Shown piece after piece: positions 49,901-58,693 of a stretch of 64,000 nt of DNA (positions are counted from its first letter, which is position 1; every line of letters begins with the position of its first letter). The notes under the pieces were generated by a model, which saw only the letters and a list, made by a program, of their open reading frames with translations, had not been told where the DNA came from and searched no databases. The stretch covers positions 1 to 64,000 of the forward strand of contig NZ_VXCA01000025.1 of the NCBI RefSeq assembly GCF_011369485.1, written 5' to 3'. Source of the stretch: Pseudomonas atagonensis. GTDB lineage: Bacteria > Pseudomonadota > Gammaproteobacteria > Pseudomonadales > Pseudomonadaceae. Made by a program: the position numbers and the translations under genes.

Positions 49901-52817
49901 ACAACACATCCACCGGCAGCAGATCCGCCAGGTGTGCGCCTTCGCCGAGGGTGGTCAGTTCATCGAGCAATGCGCTGAGTTCCTGACGCTCGCCAGGGTG
50001 TTGCTGCCAGCGCTGCAGCAGGCTTTCGGCGTCGAGCAGGATGTCCATGCCCTGGGCGAGGAAGTTGTTGATCAGCTGCGGATCGCGCTTGATCCGCAGG
50101 CCGGTGTTCGGCGCATTGAGGATTGTTTGCAGACGCTCGGCAAGCAGGGCTTCGGTGCGTTTGATCAGCGATTGCGCGCCGACAATCGGCGCCAGCGGAT
50201 CGTGCTTGAGCTGGCGCAGACCGACGCGGAACAGGCCCTCGGCTTCGAGGAGCAATTCCACCTCGTCGAGATCCAGCGGCAGTTGATGCGCCTTGAACTC
50301 CCGGGCCAATTGATCGAGCGCCGCCGCCAGTTCGGCAATCGGCACGACGCCGGCCATCGACGCGCTACCCTTGAGGGTGTGCAAGGCGCGCTGCAATTCA
50401 TCGCTGGCTTGCAGCGGCACGTGTTCGGCGGCTTGATCGAGAAAGCGGTTGAGGCTGGCGAGGTGGGTTTCGGCCTCGTTGCGGAAGATCTCCAGCAACA
50501 GTGGATCGAGCGCCGCGACATCGTCGACATCTTCGGCCGCCAGCGGTGCATCACCCTTGGCCAATGCGTGGGCACGTGCCGCCAGTTGATCGACATCACT
50601 GCGCTGGCGTTGACTGTGGGTGGCGAACTCGCCGATCAGCTCAGGCAGCAACAGCACCGTATCGGTGAGCAATTGCGGGACCACGCGACCCGGTTCGATG
50701 CTTTGTTCCAGGACACGGTTGAGCAGGTTTTCCACGGCCCAAGCCAATTCACCGAGCACCAGCGCACGCACCATACGCCCGCTGCCCTTCAAGGTGTGGA
50801 AGGCGCGGCGCAGCTCAGTCAGCGCATCGCGATCCTGCGGGTTGGCAGTCCAGCGTGGCAAGTATTCGTGGAGAACTTCGAGGACTTCGTCAGTCTCCTC
50901 GAGAAAAACTTCACGCAGTTCATCGTCCACCGGCTCCTCATCGAGCGGTGGCGGCATCAGGCTGCCGGGCGTGATCAACGCTGGCGGGTTGAGCGCGGAA
51001 ACCGGGCTGGCCAGGACGTCGGCCAGCGTTTGCACGACCTGTGGATCGTCCAGCGCCTGCATATCCTGCATCACCAGTGCTTCGCTGGGGCTGAGCACGT
51101 CGTCGAGCACCGGCACGTGCTGCTCGCCGGGCGCTTCGTCGGGAAAGAAGCCGAGGCTGGCGAGTGATTTCTGTGCGACATCCAGCAACTGTTCGCTCGG
51201 CGCCTGCGGATCATCGCTCAAGCGTTCAAGGTAATACTCTAGGCTGCTGATGACGTCGGCGAGGTTATCCAGTTGCTGCCAACCCGGCTCGTGCGGATCG
51301 AGCAGCAGGTGCTCGCGGATATAGCCGTTGCAGGCTTCGACCAGGCTGGCCGCGCGACTCAGCGGAATCATCGCCAGCGCGCCGCGCACCTGGGTCAGCA
51401 GCGCGGGCAAGCCCTGCAGATGCTGACGGTCCCAATCGGCGTCGATGTAGTCGACGATCATGTCCTTGGCCTGTTGCAGGCAGATGCGTGCTTCCTTGAT
51501 GACGATCTGATGGATCTGCGTCAGGTCAGTGGTCGGCAGGCGCGAGTCTTCGGGGTTTTCCGGTTCGACCGTGCCGACCATCCCGGCCAGCGTCGCTTCG
51601 ACGTAAAGCAAGGCACCGGCCACGTCCATGAGGATCGCGTCGTTCGGTTCGCGTTGGCCCTGGGCAAGGCTGAGCACCACCGCCAGTTGATCGATGATGA
51701 CCTTGCGCGGCTGACCGAAACCGAGCACCGCGAGGGTGTCGGCGATCTGCCGCAGCGGCGCCAGCAAGTTGTCCAGATCGGAGGCGTGCTGGCGGTCACT
51801 GCGCACGAACAGGTCGAGGCGTTCCTTGACCCGCACCAACTCCTCGCACAACGCGGTCAACACCGAGCGCATCGCATCGCGGTCAGGGCCGGCGAGGCGC
51901 GCGCGTTCTTCGTCGACCATCGCGCTGTCGGGCAATGCGTCGTCCAGGGAGTAGCGATCTTTCATGGTCAGCATCTGCCTGGTGGGATGTTCGGCCTTGG
52001 CAATATAGAACAACAGACTTTTCAGCAGCTCCGCCGGTGGCGGCTGATTGAGGCCGGACATGCCCTGTTCGAGCAGGCGCTTGAGTTCCTTGTCGGCATC
52101 CTTGAACAGGCTGCGCAGCGCCGGGCTGTTGGCGATCACACCTTCGCGCATGCCTTCGACCAGCGCCGAGGCGACTTGCCACAACGGACTCAAAGGCGCC
52201 TCGCCACTCAGTGCTTCGAGGCGGGTGAAGACTTTGGCCAGGTAACCGAGGTGGGTCTGATCGTCCTGCTCGCGCAGCAACCCGACCAGCGCCATTTGCA
52301 GCATCTGGCGCAATTTGCGCAGCACGTTCGGCAGTTCCGCAGGTTCCAGCAGGGTCAGCGCCTCTGAGCTCAACGGTACAAGCTCCGGCAGTTGCGGACT
52401 GAACAGGCTGGTTTCCGAGAGCAGGCTTTCGCCCCGGGCGCTGCGCAAATCGTTGATCAGCGGCAACACCACCAGCGGCAGATCGCGGCGGGCGTTCTGC
52501 ACGCGGTCGAGGTAGATCGGCAACTGCCCCAGCGCCTGCAACAACAGGTGCAACGCTTCGTCGCGATGGGCGACGCGTTCGTGTTGCAGGGCTTCGACCA
52601 GATGCTCCATTTCTTCGGCGAGCAGCGCTGCGCCGTAGAACTCGACGATCTGCAGGCTGCCGTGCACCTGATGAATGTAATCCAGGCATTCGTCCAGCCC
52701 GGGGAAGGCCTGCGGATCATCGAGCACCGCTTCAATCGCCTGGTGCGCCTGCTTCAGCGTTTCGGCAATTTCGCCTTTGACCCATTCGAGGGCCACATAG
52801 TCGTGCCGATCAGCCAT
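46905..52817 (-). CDS. chpA: Hybrid histidine kinase ChpA with multiple phosphotransfer domains
   Basis: A 1970-residue CheA-type kinase of the twitching-motility chemosensory system. Phosphotransfer sites: HQVHGS (His52), AFHTLKGSGRM (His674), ALHTLKGSASM (His813), DLHTLKGGARM at His1117 and His1259. A segment at 950-965 (DELTTLGEGAHLA) has Thr in place of His. Then come dimerisation (about 1365-1510), the ATP-binding lid with N box HMLRNAVDHGLE (1555-1566), DDGAGVP and SGRGVGMDVV, a CheW-like domain (about 1685-1830) and a receiver with Asp1899 (LMLLDIEMPRMDG). ATG 52817 follows GGAG. The stop overlaps chpC and the start lies just behind pilJ. Confidence 0.95.
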   Translation of the reverse strand: MADRHDYVALEWVKGEIAETLKQAHQAIEAVLDDPQAFPGLDECLDYIHQVHGSLQIVEFYGAALLAEEMEHLVEALQHERVAHRDEALHLLLQALGQLPIYLDRVQNARRDLPLVVLPLINDLRSARGESLLSETSLFSPQLPELVPLSSEALTLLEPAELPNVLRKLRQMLQMALVGLLREQDDQTHLGYLAKVFTRLEALSGEAPLSPLWQVASALVEGMREGVIANSPALRSLFKDADKELKRLLEQGMSGLNQPPPAELLKSLLFYIAKAEHPTRQMLTMKDRYSLDDALPDSAMVDEERARLAGPDRDAMRSVLTALCEELVRVKERLDLFVRSDRQHASDLDNLLAPLRQIADTLAVLGFGQPRKVIIDQLAVVLSLAQGQREPNDAILMDVAGALLYVEATLAGMVGTVEPENPEDSRLPTTDLTQIHQIVIKEARICLQQAKDMIVDYIDADWDRQHLQGLPALLTQVRGALAMIPLSRAASLVEACNGYIREHLLLDPHEPGWQQLDNLADVISSLEYYLERLSDDPQAPSEQLLDVAQKSLASLGFFPDEAPGEQHVPVLDDVLSPSEALVMQDMQALDDPQVVQTLADVLASPVSALNPPALITPGSLMPPPLDEEPVDDELREVFLEETDEVLEVLHEYLPRWTANPQDRDALTELRRAFHTLKGSGRMVRALVLGELAWAVENLLNRVLEQSIEPGRVVPQLLTDTVLLLPELIGEFATHSQRQRSDVDQLAARAHALAKGDAPLAAEDVDDVAALDPLLLEIFRNEAETHLASLNRFLDQAAEHVPLQASDELQRALHTLKGSASMAGVVPIAELAAALDQLAREFKAHQLPLDLDEVELLLEAEGLFRVGLRQLKHDPLAPIVGAQSLIKRTEALLAERLQTILNAPNTGLRIKRDPQLINNFLAQGMDILLDAESLLQRWQQHPGERQELSALLDELTTLGEGAHLADLLPVDVLCEALLDLYGAVEESSLAVSERFFHEAQLAHEALINMLDELAAGQEITPQPQRIRALHELLDESLDPGAMGLIRSDGSRSLSIRELGSATAELQQSATTFDADDEIVEIFLEEAVDILDSAGQALQRWLGDPDNSAPLSSLQRDLHTLKGGARMAQVEAIADLAQELESLYEGLVDRRYSHSEALGRLLKESHDHLALLLEQLQNHQPLSPVLALIDGIRQLRQGAVLSAETVQPVAGHDGAGHDPELLEIFLEEGFDIIENSGAALVRWQAEPGNRQEVETLLRDLHTLKGGARMVEIGPIGDLAHELEYLYESLSAGTLQASTELFALVQRGHDRLAQMLDAVRAGQPCPPADRLINAIQNFSHPVALETPALLPMPVKTEAAAPAADAGADMVKVSAELLDELVNLAGETSIFRGRIEQQVNDAQVALNEMETTIERMRDQLRRLDIETQGRILSRQQVDAERLGYEEFDPLEMDRHSQLQQLSRALFESASDLLDLKETLDRRNHDAENLLQQQGRINTELQEGLMRTRMVPFERMLPRLKRIVRQVAEELNKDVAFVVGNAEGEMDRNVLERMAAPLEHMLRNAVDHGLESAEARLAAGKPAQGQISLDLSREGGDIVFDIRDDGAGVPLEAVRRKAIKRGLLAPDAEISDRDVLQFILQPGFSTAEKITQISGRGVGMDVVHEEVRQLGGSMSIDSVAGQGVHFRIRLPFTVSVNRALMVQCGEDQYAIPLNTIEGIVRVLPNDLEGHFRQDPPRYQYGGQTYELCYLGELLKTAPRSKLLGQNLPVPVLLVHYNDRHIAVQVDAMAGTREIVVKSLGPQFAAVQGVSGATILGDGRVVLILDLLAPIRAMQARVAQPAMQPDIDSEPHKPLLVMVVDDSVTVRKVTSRLLERHGMNVLTAKDGVDAMLLLEEHMPDLMLLDIEMPRMDGFEVATQVRNDERLQHLPIIMITSRTGQKHRDRAMAIGVNDYLGKPYQESVLLESIAHWSKKHA

Positions 52818-52828
52818 AACCGCTCCAC

Positions 52829-54889
52829 TCACGCCTTATCCGTCGCCGGTGCCGAGGCCGCCGGCAAAGTGAAACCGGACACCGAACGCCGCAGCTGACT
52901 GGCCATTTTCGCCAGATTGCCGATGCTTTCGGCGGTGGCCGTGGAGCCGGACGAAGTCTGCGAGGTGATCTGCTGGATCACGTTCATCGTCAGGGAAATC
53001 TGCCCGGCCGAAGACGTCTGCTGCTGCGCCGCGTTGGAAATGCTCTGAATCAGCGCCGCAAGGGTCTTGGACACGCCTTCGATTTCTTCCAGGGCCACAC
53101 CGGCATCCTGCGCCAGTCGCGCGCCGCGCACCACTTCAGTCGTGGTCTGCTCCATGGATATTACCGCTTCGTTGGTGTCGGTCTGAATCGCCCGCACCAG
53201 GGTTTCGATCTGCCGGGTAGCGGCGGACGAGCGCTCGGCCAGCCGCTGCACTTCGTCGGCCACCACGGCGAAACCGCGTCCGGCATCCCCGGCCATCGAC
53301 GCCTGAATCGCTGCGTTGAGGGCGAGGATGTTGGTCTGGTCGGCAATGTCGTCGATCAGGCTGACGATGTCGCCGATTTCCTGCGAAGACTCGCCCAGAC
53401 GCTTGATGCGTTTGGCGGTGTCCTGAATCTGTTCGCGAATGTTGTCCATGCCGTGGATGGTGTTGTGCACCACCTCGTTGCCCTTGTTGGCGATTTCCAC
53501 CGAGCGCTCGGCCACCGCCGAGGATTCGGCGGCGTTGGCCGAGACCTGATCGATGGACTCGGCCATGTCGCTGATCGCGGTCGACGCTTCGGAAATCTGC
53601 TGGGCCTGATGCTCCGAGGCCTGGGCCAGGTGCATGGCGGTGGCCTGCGTTTCCTGCACCGCAGCGGCGACCTGCCCAGCGGTGAGGTTGATCGTCGCGA
53701 CCAGATCGCGCAACTGGTCGACGGAATAGTTGATCGAGTCGGCGATGGTGCCGGTGAAGTCTTCGGTCACCGAGGCGGTCACGGTGAGATCGCCGTCAGC
53801 CAGATCCTCGATTTCGTCGAGCAGGCGCATGATCGCGTTCTGGTTGCGCTCGTTCTTCTCGGCGGTCTCGCGCAACTGGCGATTGGTTTCGCGAACCATG
53901 ACCATGCCGATCAGAATGATCGACGCCAGCGCCAGCAAGCCCAGCACATAACCGCCGATGGTGTCGGTGTTGCGCCCGCCGGCAAGGTTTTCAAAACCGC
54001 TGGCCAGGTGCGAGGCTTCGTCGAGCAGGGTTTGCGAGAGGCTGAAGATATTGGTCGCCGATTCGCGAACCTTGAACAGCTCCGGCGAAGTTTCGAGGAT
54101 TTCATCCACCGAACCCGAGACGAACTGGAACAGCTCGGAAATCTCGCTCAAGCGAGCACGGGCATCACGGTCTTCGACCTGACTGATTTTCAGTGCCGGG
54201 TTGCCCTGCAGCATGCCGTTGAGCACCTGGCCGAAACGCGTGGCATCACGGCCAAAGGCGTCGGCGGCTTGCTGCGAGTTTTCGTCACCGGCCAGCACGG
54301 TGTTGACCGCGCCGAGGATGCGTTCGGCCAGCAGCGATTGACGCTGGGCCATCGCCACCTGCGCGGCCGGAGCACCGCGTTGCAGAAGGATCTCGACGAC
54401 TTTTTCGTATTCGATCTGCAGCTGCGGCACGGTTTCCGCCAGCGTGGCCGCCACCTGATGCAGGGACAGTACGGTCTGTTCGCTGGAAAGGATCGCGTCG
54501 GTGTTTTTCAGCAGGCGTTCCCAGTCCAGCTGCACGGCGCGCATTTCCGGGCGCACGGTGGAAGGCGCCGGCGGCAGACCGGTGTCCGGATCGCCTTTTT
54601 TCAGGTAACCCCAGCGCCGGGCAAAATCGTTGCGTGCGTCGCTGAGCAACTTGAACGCCGCGGCCTTGCCGGCGGCGGCTTCGGTGGCGTTCTTGGCGAT
54701 ACGTTGCGAGAGGACGCGCAGCTCACCGGCGTGGCCGATGTACTGCTTGTCGTAGTTCGCCTGGGTATTGAGGTACGCGAAGTTGGCGAACAGCAGCATG
54801 ATGAACACGATCAGTGCGATGAACAGCACAATGATCTGCGAGCGACTGCGCGATCCTTCCGCCGGCTTGCCTGTTTTTGCTTTTGTCAT
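52829..54889 (-). CDS. pilJ: Type IV pilus methyl-accepting chemotaxis protein PilJ
   Basis: A 686-residue receptor. One transmembrane helix lies at about 20-40 (IIVLFIALIVFIMLLFANFAYL), the periplasmic sensor with PilJ-type helices covers about 41-305, a second helix is at about 310-330, then a HAMP region. The signalling domain (about 390-670) ends with the hairpin tip SQEIGDIVSLIDDIADQTNILALNAAIQA. In P. aeruginosa PilJ senses pilus-related input and signals through ChpA. The expected methyltransferase gene pilK is absent here: chpA starts directly after pilJ. Confidence 0.95.
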   Translation of the reverse strand: MTKAKTGKPAEGSRSRSQIIVLFIALIVFIMLLFANFAYLNTQANYDKQYIGHAGELRVLSQRIAKNATEAAAGKAAAFKLLSDARNDFARRWGYLKKGDPDTGLPPAPSTVRPEMRAVQLDWERLLKNTDAILSSEQTVLSLHQVAATLAETVPQLQIEYEKVVEILLQRGAPAAQVAMAQRQSLLAERILGAVNTVLAGDENSQQAADAFGRDATRFGQVLNGMLQGNPALKISQVEDRDARARLSEISELFQFVSGSVDEILETSPELFKVRESATNIFSLSQTLLDEASHLASGFENLAGGRNTDTIGGYVLGLLALASIILIGMVMVRETNRQLRETAEKNERNQNAIMRLLDEIEDLADGDLTVTASVTEDFTGTIADSINYSVDQLRDLVATINLTAGQVAAAVQETQATAMHLAQASEHQAQQISEASTAISDMAESIDQVSANAAESSAVAERSVEIANKGNEVVHNTIHGMDNIREQIQDTAKRIKRLGESSQEIGDIVSLIDDIADQTNILALNAAIQASMAGDAGRGFAVVADEVQRLAERSSAATRQIETLVRAIQTDTNEAVISMEQTTTEVVRGARLAQDAGVALEEIEGVSKTLAALIQSISNAAQQQTSSAGQISLTMNVIQQITSQTSSGSTATAESIGNLAKMASQLRRSVSGFTLPAASAPATDKA

Positions 54890-54938
54890 CGGTCCTCGCC
54901 TGTTTGAAGCTCACCGAAGAACCAGTGAGAACTAACCT

Positions 54939-55067
54939 TGTGGCGAGGGGATTTATCCCCGTTCGGCTGCGAAGCAGTCGCAAAAAATCGCAGGCGTTGA
55001 CGATGGTCAAACGTTGCAGATTTTGGGGCCGCTGCGCGACCCAACGGGGATAAATCCCCTCGCCACA
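54939..55067. repeat. Paired-palindrome element type 2, copy 2
   Basis: A 129-bp copy with ends tgtggcgaggggattta and taaatcccctcgccaca and conserved inner blocks cggctgcgaagcagtcg and cgcgacccaacgggg. It fills most of the 213-base gap between pilI and pilJ, which would otherwise be expected to be a short intra-operon spacer. Confidence 0.92.
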
Positions 55068-55102
55068 TGGCCCGCTCCCACATGGGTTCTGTGTTGTTTC
55101 GA

Positions 55103-55642
55103 CTAAATTGCCACACTCATGAACACCGGGGACTTCGCCAGCGCAAACAGACTGAACACCCGCCAGTTCTGCTCGCGCCGGAAATAGCCTTTGACGAACT
55201 CGGCCTTCGAACCCTGGCGCTTGCTGATCGACAACGGTTCGAAACTGTTCTGTTCGAAGTGCTGCAAGCCGATCACCTCATCGACCATCAGCCCGGCAAA
55301 CACGTCGCCATGCTCCACCACCAGCACCCGCCGCTGTTTGCGCAACGGCGACAGCTCATGCCCGAAGAAACCGCACAGGTCCATGATCGGCAGCAAACGC
55401 CCACGCAGGTTAGCCACGCCTCTGACCCACGGCTTGACCCCGGGCAATTGCGTGAAGCGCGGTTCGTGCAGCACTTCGCTGACTTCGCCCATCGGCGCGA
55501 CGTACCAGTGTTCGCCAAGGCGAAAGCCGATACCGCTCCAGCGATCCTGGCGCGCCGGTTGCGACGGCAGGTCGGCCGCCAGCAAGCGGCAGCGCTGGTC
55601 GATTTGCCACAGCAGTTCGAACGCGGTCAGCGACTCGCTCAT
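55103..55642 (-). CDS. pilI: CheW-like adaptor PilI
   Basis: A 179-residue CheW-domain protein. The adaptor fold is visible in GIGFRLGEHWYVAPMGEVSEVLHEP, LPGVKPWVRGVANLRGRLLPIMDLCGFFG and LMVDEVIGLQHFEQN. PilI couples PilJ receptors to ChpA. The protein ends in a short tail (AKSPVFMSVAI). The gene follows pilH by ten bases and is separated from pilJ by a type 2 repeat. Confidence 0.94.
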   Translation of the reverse strand: MSESLTAFELLWQIDQRCRLLAADLPSQPARQDRWSGIGFRLGEHWYVAPMGEVSEVLHEPRFTQLPGVKPWVRGVANLRGRLLPIMDLCGFFGHELSPLRKQRRVLVVEHGDVFAGLMVDEVIGLQHFEQNSFEPLSISKRQGSKAEFVKGYFRREQNWRVFSLFALAKSPVFMSVAI

Positions 55643-55652
55643 GACGGCGCGA

Positions 55653-56018
55653 TCAGCCTTTGAGTACGTTGTTCAGGGTTTTGATCAGGATGTCTTCTTC
55701 GACAGGTTTGGTCAGGTAGTCCTTGGCGCCCTGACGGGTGCCCCAGACCTTGTCGGTTTCCTGATCCTTGGTGGTGATGATGATCACCGGGATGTGACTG
55801 GTCTCGGCATCCTTGGTCAACTGACGGGTCGCTTGGAAACCGTTGAGGCCCGGCATGACGATGTCCATCAGCACGGCGTCGGGTTTTTCCTGACGGGCCA
55901 GCGCCACGCCATCGGCGCCGTTTTCGGCTTTGAGCACTTCATGGCCGTGCTTTTCGAGCATGCCGGTCAGTTTGTACATTTCAGTCGGCGAATCATCGAC
56001 GATCAGGATACGTGCCAT
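55653..56018 (-). CDS. pilH: Twitching motility response regulator PilH
   Basis: A 121-residue single receiver domain: D9-D10 in ILIVDDSPTEMYKL, the phospho-acceptor aspartate (about 52) in AVLMDIVMPGLNG, TT in IIITTKDQE and the lysine of YLTKP. PilH has no output domain and is thought to damp ChpA signalling in opposition to PilG. I chose ATG 56018 rather than one four codons upstream because it gives the known N-terminus MARILIVDDSP. It lies between pilG and pilI in the usual order. Confidence 0.95.
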   Translation of the reverse strand: MARILIVDDSPTEMYKLTGMLEKHGHEVLKAENGADGVALARQEKPDAVLMDIVMPGLNGFQATRQLTKDAETSHIPVIIITTKDQETDKVWGTRQGAKDYLTKPVEEDILIKTLNNVLKG

Positions 56019-56077
56019 GGTTTTCCCCATTTTCTTGTCGACCCCCGGCCCGCTGGCCGAGCGTCACTGTACGTGTC

Positions 56078-56482
56078 TTACTGCGGCAAAACGGCGGCGA
56101 AGCCCGGAACATGGGCCTGGATCGCGTTGAGCAGTTCTTCCTTGCTGAAAGGCTTGGTCAAAAATTGATCGGAGCCGACAATCCGCCCCTTGGCCTTGTC
56201 GAACAGCCCGTCCCGGGACGACAGCATGATCACCGGTGTGGCCTTGAACGCACTGTTGTTCTTGATTAAAGCGCAGGTCTGATAACCATCCAGACGCGGC
56301 ATCATGATGTCGACAAAAATGATCCCGGGGTGGTTATCGGCAATCTTCGCCAACGCGTCGAATCCGTCGATCGCCGTGATGACTTCGCAACCGACATTTT
56401 TCAAAAGTGTTTCGGCGGTGCGTCGAATCGTTTTCGAGTCGTCGATCACCATGACCTTCAAGGCGCTGGACTGCTGTTCCAT
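56078..56482 (-). CDS. pilG: Twitching motility response regulator PilG
   Basis: A 134-residue single receiver domain: D15-D16 in VMVIDDSKTIRRTAETLL, the phospho-acceptor (about 58) in IIFVDIMMPRLDG, SSRDG, and FLTKPFSKEELL. PilG promotes pilus extension and cAMP production in P. aeruginosa. It is the first gene of the pilGHI-J-chpAC unit, starting 225 bases from the divergent gshB. The next gene starts 59 bases after its stop. Confidence 0.95.
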   Translation of the reverse strand: MEQQSSALKVMVIDDSKTIRRTAETLLKNVGCEVITAIDGFDALAKIADNHPGIIFVDIMMPRLDGYQTCALIKNNSAFKATPVIMLSSRDGLFDKAKGRIVGSDQFLTKPFSKEELLNAIQAHVPGFAAVLPQ

Positions 56483-56707
56483 AAGAGGGCTCTACCGTCG
56501 CCTTTGCGAATCAAATTGTCCGTTTTGCGATGAGTAATGGCTGGAAACCCTTGATGCTCAAGGGCCAGCACGCTGTGCCAGCCTTTTTAGCACAGTCTCC
56601 AGATGCAATCTATCGACGGGTTTTTCCTTGACCGAAAACCCGCCCGGCGCCACTCTGGCGGCACTTTTTTCATACCGATCCGGTAGCCAATTTTCGAGGA
56701 AAACCCA

Positions 56708-57679
56708 ATGAGCGTTCGCGTCGGGATTGTCATGGACCCTATCGCCAGCATCTCCTATAAAAAGGATAGCTCGCTGGCCATGCTGCTGGCGGCGCAGAAG
56801 CGCGGCTGGGAACTGTTCTATATGGAGCAGCGCGACCTGTATCAGGCCGAAGGTCAGGCGCGGGCGCGGATGAAACCGCTGAAAGTCTTCGCCAATCCGG
56901 AAAAATGGTTCGAACTGGACGCCGAACAGGACAACCTGCTGAGCGATCTGGACGTGATCCTGATGCGCAAGGATCCGCCGTTCGACATGGAGTTCGTCTA
57001 CTCCACCTACCTGCTCGAACAGGCTGAAACCGCTGGTGTGCTGGTGGTCAACAAGCCGCAGAGCCTGCGCGACTGCAACGAAAAACTGTTCGCCACGCTG
57101 TTCCCGCAGTGCACACCGCCGACCATCGTCAGCCGTCGCGCCGATGTGCTGCGTGAGTTCGCCGCGAAACACGGCGACGTGATTCTCAAGCCGCTGGACG
57201 GCATGGGCGGCACGTCGATTTTCCGTCATCGTGCCGGTGATCCGAACCTGTCGGTGATTCTCGAAACCCTGACCGCCCTCGGCGGCCAACAGATCATGGG
57301 CCAGGCTTACTTGCCGGCAATCAAGGACGGCGACAAGCGCATTCTGATGATCGACGGCGAGCCTGTGGATTACTGCCTGGCGCGGATCCCGGCGCAGGGC
57401 GAAACCCGTGGCAACCTCGCCGCCGGTGGCCGTGGTGAAGCCCGGCCGCTGACCGACAAGGATCGCTGGATCGCCGCTCAGGTCGGCCCGACCCTGCGTG
57501 AAAAGGGTCTGTTGTTCGTCGGTCTCGACGTGATCGGCGAGAACCTCACCGAAATCAACGTCACCAGCCCGACCTGTATCCGCGAAATCGACAATGCCTT
57601 TGGCACTGACATCGGCGGCATGCTCATGGATGCGATCGACAAGAAGCTGCAAGCCGCCGGCAAAAAGCCGCAAGCTTGA
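56708..57679 (+). CDS. gshB: Glutathione synthase
   Basis: A 323-residue ATP-grasp ligase that joins gamma-glutamylcysteine and glycine to make glutathione. The N-terminus VRVGIVMDPIASISYKKDSS is the family start. ATP-grasp blocks are DVILKPLDGMGGTSIF, ARIPAQGETRGNLAAGGRGEARPL, and GLDVIGENLTEINVTSPTC, with the Mg-binding Glu and Asn. GAGGAAA lies upstream of the ATG. tonB follows after 107 bases. Placement between pilG and tonB is the same as in P. aeruginosa. Confidence 0.97.
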   Translation: MSVRVGIVMDPIASISYKKDSSLAMLLAAQKRGWELFYMEQRDLYQAEGQARARMKPLKVFANPEKWFELDAEQDNLLSDLDVILMRKDPPFDMEFVYSTYLLEQAETAGVLVVNKPQSLRDCNEKLFATLFPQCTPPTIVSRRADVLREFAAKHGDVILKPLDGMGGTSIFRHRAGDPNLSVILETLTALGGQQIMGQAYLPAIKDGDKRILMIDGEPVDYCLARIPAQGETRGNLAAGGRGEARPLTDKDRWIAAQVGPTLREKGLLFVGLDVIGENLTEINVTSPTCIREIDNAFGTDIGGMLMDAIDKKLQAAGKKPQA

Positions 57680-57786
57680 CGTGCGTCACATGCAGCCTGT
57701 CGCTTGAAGCGTGAAGCCCAAGGCGTGAAACCGACATTGCGTTATCATGCACAGCCTCTGAAAAACGCGATGTTGGTTTTCTTGTC

Positions 57787-58686
57787 ATGACCCTCCCGTC
57801 CGATCTGCCCGCAGAACTCGCCCACCGTGGCGTGCGCCCGGCCGATCGCCTCGGATTTACCCTGTTTCTTGCGGCGCTGATTCACTTGGCGCTGCTACTG
57901 GGCGTCGGCTTCACCATGGTCGAGCCCAAGCAAATCAGCAAAACCCTGGAAATCACCCTCGCCACCTTCAAGAGCGAAAAGAAGCCCGAGAAGGCTGACT
58001 TCCTCGCCCAGGAACATCAGGAAGGCAGCGGCACGCTGGACAAGAAGGCGATCCCGAAGACCACCGAGGTCGCGCCATTCCAGGACAATCAGGTCAAAAA
58101 AGTCACGCCGCCACCGGCCGCCAAGCCCGAAGTGCAGGAGGCCGCACCCAAAGCCGCCGTGACCACCGTGGCGCCTAAACCGAAAAAGGCGCCAACCAAG
58201 AAAGAAGAAGCCAAGACCGAGGTCAAACCGACAGTCGACGCACCGGAGTTCGACAGCTCACAGTTGTCCAGCGATATTGCCAGTCTCGAAGCGGAACTGG
58301 CCAAGGAACAACAGTTGTATGCCAAGCGCCCGCGCATTCACCGCTTGAGCGCGGCGTCGACCATGCGCGACAAGGGTGCCTGGTACAAGGATGACTGGCG
58401 CAAGAAAGTCGAGCGCATCGGCAACCTCAACTACCCCGAGGAAGCGCGACGCAAGCAGATCTACGGCAACCTGCGGCTGATGGTCTCGATCAACCGCGAC
58501 GGCTCGCTGTACGAAGTGCTGGTGCTGGAATCGTCCGGCCAGCCGCTGCTCGATCAGGCAGCGCAGCGCATCGTCCGTCTGGCGGCGCCGTTTGCCCCGT
58601 TTACCGGGGACTTGTCGGACATCGACCGCCTGGAAATCATCCGCACCTGGAAATTCGCCCGGGGCGACAAACTTTCAAGCAACTGA
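57787..58686 (+). CDS. tonB: TonB-family energy transducer
   Basis: A 299-residue TonB protein. An N-terminal cytoplasmic segment precedes one transmembrane helix at about 23-42 (LGFTLFLAALIHLALLLGVGF). A Lys-Pro-Ala-Glu-rich periplasmic linker spans about 60-165. The C-terminal TonB domain covers about 205-299 (NLNYPEEARRKQIYGNLRLMVSINRDGSLYEVLVLESSG) with the YP motif. ExbB/ExbD genes are not nearby. In P. aeruginosa the gene at this place, tonB3, is linked to twitching motility, which fits the neighbouring pil genes. Confidence 0.92.
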   Translation: MTLPSDLPAELAHRGVRPADRLGFTLFLAALIHLALLLGVGFTMVEPKQISKTLEITLATFKSEKKPEKADFLAQEHQEGSGTLDKKAIPKTTEVAPFQDNQVKKVTPPPAAKPEVQEAAPKAAVTTVAPKPKKAPTKKEEAKTEVKPTVDAPEFDSSQLSSDIASLEAELAKEQQLYAKRPRIHRLSAASTMRDKGAWYKDDWRKKVERIGNLNYPEEARRKQIYGNLRLMVSINRDGSLYEVLVLESSGQPLLDQAAQRIVRLAAPFAPFTGDLSDIDRLEIIRTWKFARGDKLSSN

Positions 58687-58693
58687 ATATTCC

